Shown here piece by piece: positions 63,036-64,000 of a stretch of DNA of 64,000 nt (position 1 is the stretch's first letter; every line of letters starts with the position of its first letter). Position numbers and translations under genes: made by a program. The stretch is taken from the NCBI RefSeq assembly GCF_004402785.1, contig NZ_SOFP01000032.1, positions 21,362 through 85,361 of the forward strand, written 5' to 3'. The notes below the pieces were generated by a model, which worked only from the letters and a program-made list of their open reading frames with translations, was not told where the DNA came from and made no database searches. This stretch comes from Cryobacterium algoritolerans. Lineage in GTDB: Bacteria; Actinomycetota; Actinomycetes; Actinomycetales; Microbacteriaceae.

Positions 63036-64000
63036 GTGACCGTCCCCGCATCCCCCTCTGATTCCGGCACGTCTCAGCGCCCGGCCGTGACGAAGCGCGC
63101 CCGGGCGGCGATTGTCATCGCGGCGGTTCTCGTCGCTGGGGTGTTTGGTGCGTCGGCCCTCGCTGCCGTCCCTGGGCCGCAATCGGATGCTGCGGGCGGG
63201 CCGACGGCATCCGCGACCGTAGCAACGGCGTCACCGTCATTGACATTGACATTGGCATCGACGTCGGCATTGACGTCTGGCTCCGAACCCGCCGCAGCGC
63301 CCGCAACCGTGCGTCGGCCTGCTGCGGCGGTCGCCGGCTCCAGCGCGACCGAGGCCACCGCTCTGACACTGCTCGCGACCCTCCCGGTGAAGGGGAAGGC
63401 GCCCAAGACCGGCTACAACCGCACCGGCGACTTCGGCACCGCGTGGCTCGACGTGGACCGGAACGGGTGCGACACCCGCAACGACATCCTCGCCCGGGAC
63501 CTCACCGCGATCGTGCGCGCCGGGCGCTGCAAGGTGCTGCGCGGCACCCTGGCCGAGCCCTACACCGGCAGGACCGTCGCCTTCGTGCGCGGCAACACCA
63601 CCTCCTCCCTCGTGCAGATCGACCACCTCGTGCCGCTCGCCAACGCCTGGCAGACCGGCGCGCAGCAGCTCACGCAGGCGCAGCGGGTGTCGCTGGCCAA
63701 CGATCCGCTGAACCTGCTCGCGGCGGACGGCCGGGCCAACGCGCAGAAGAGCGACGGCGACGCGGCCACCTGGCTGCCCGCGGTCAAGGCGTTCCGGTGC
63801 ACGTATGTCGCCCGGCAGATCTCGGTGAAGGTGACCTACCGGCTCTGGGTGGCCCCGGCGGAGCAGGATGCGATGGCGCGCGTGCTGTCGTCGTGTCCGG
63901 AGCAGCGCGGCATGGCCTCGGCCCTCGCGCCAGGGGCCGGGGCAGGCGCGCCGGGGTCTGGGCCTGCCCCGGCTCCCGCACCGGCGGCGCCCGCTCCCGC
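63036..64000 (+). CDS. secreted HNH-family (DUF1524) nuclease, 3' end outside window
   Basis: GTG 63036 has AAGGAAG five bases upstream and the frame stays open to the window edge (321 codons). A signal peptide or anchor (about residues 22-48, RARAAIVIAAVLVAGVFGA) is followed by an Ala/Thr/Ser linker. Then comes a DUF1524/GmrSD-type HNH nuclease domain with QIDHLVPLANAW and NDPLNLLAADGRANAQKSDGDAATWLP. A Pro/Ala-rich stretch begins at the end, often leading to an Excalibur or other C-terminal domain in this family. Probably an extracellular nuclease for nutrient scavenging. Confidence 0.88.
   Translation, partial: MTVPASPSDSGTSQRPAVTKRARAAIVIAAVLVAGVFGASALAAVPGPQSDAAGGPTASATVATASPSLTLTLASTSALTSGSEPAAAPATVRRPAAAVAGSSATEATALTLLATLPVKGKAPKTGYNRTGDFGTAWLDVDRNGCDTRNDILARDLTAIVRAGRCKVLRGTLAEPYTGRTVAFVRGNTTSSLVQIDHLVPLANAWQTGAQQLTQAQRVSLANDPLNLLAADGRANAQKSDGDAATWLPAVKAFRCTYVARQISVKVTYRLWVAPAEQDAMARVLSSCPEQRGMASALAPGAGAGAPGSGPAPAPAPAAPAP

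Noticed and set aside
1..64000. CRISPR arrays, tRNA or rRNA genes, insertion sequences
   Set aside because: None seen by eye: no regularly spaced repeats with unique spacers, no cloverleaf-like anticodon arms or transposase motifs. A tRNAscan and ISfinder run would settle this.

Overview
The window is high-GC DNA with GTG/TTG starts, 4-base gene overlaps and mycothiol chemistry (a mycothiol-dependent formaldehyde dehydrogenase). The very large NAD-glutamate dehydrogenase and short repeats of the type GGTCTCGACAGGCTCGACCACC also fit an actinobacterium, most likely of the Microbacteriaceae (inference, no species call). No rRNA, tRNA, CRISPR array or insertion sequence was recognised.

Layout. 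0-7.4 kb: the end of a c-di-GMP GGDEF/EAL protein, a short-chain fatty acid transporter, a DarT-type DNA ADP-ribosyltransferase, a potassium channel, and the pair mscR plus MBL hydrolase, whose 3' end has been amplified into a 38-bp tandem repeat. 7.4-12.4 kb: NAD-specific glutamate dehydrogenase. 12.6-20.9 kb: a complete type I Wadjet anti-plasmid system, jetABCD, with every junction a GTGA overlap. 21-37.5 kb: accessory DNA with toxin-antitoxin genes (HicA remnant, RHH antitoxin/PIN protein with a lost catalytic Asp, YefM/RelE pair), a NERD-nuclease/SF1 helicase, a PLD-DEAD-DUF3427 helicase overlapping a NUDIX gene, and a J-domain/NERD-like membrane protein. Metabolic genes (SDR and quinone reductases, yccF, deoC) and several pseudogenes lie between them. 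37.5-40.3 kb: decayed genes around an FAD-linked oxidase.

40.4-58.4 kb is a complete glycolate/glyoxylate island: malate synthase G, an IclR regulator, a plus-strand operon hyi-glxR-gcl-glxK-permease ending in a strong hairpin terminator, a facing minus-strand operon glcD-glcG-like-etfB-etfA-cytochrome b-TSUP transporter, and a divergent lactate/malate-dehydrogenase-like gene. Glycolate imported by the permease would be oxidised by GlcD. Glyoxylate is then either condensed by Gcl and carried through tartronate semialdehyde and glycerate to 2-phosphoglycerate, or joined to acetyl-CoA by malate synthase. GlcD has no GlcE/GlcF partners; EtfAB and a membrane cytochrome b follow it instead, which suggests an ETF-linked route to quinone. 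Five intergenic sites of the form TTCC-N7-GGAA (one with a mismatch) sit in front of glcB, iclR, hyi, glcD and the ldh-like gene, and probably define the IclR regulon.

58.4-64 kb: a toxin-antitoxin graveyard (frameshifted Phd antitoxin, HepT with a doubly frameshifted MntA, YefM/YoeB remnant), a pRiA4b ORF-3 family gene, SRPBCC remnants, a cupin, and the start of a secreted HNH nuclease that runs off the end.

The most novel-looking items are the TTCC-N7-GGAA regulon, the GlcD-ETF-cytochrome b unit, the J-domain/NERD fusion, the DarT gene with no DarG beside it, and the lactate-dehydrogenase relative with altered substrate and cofactor residues.
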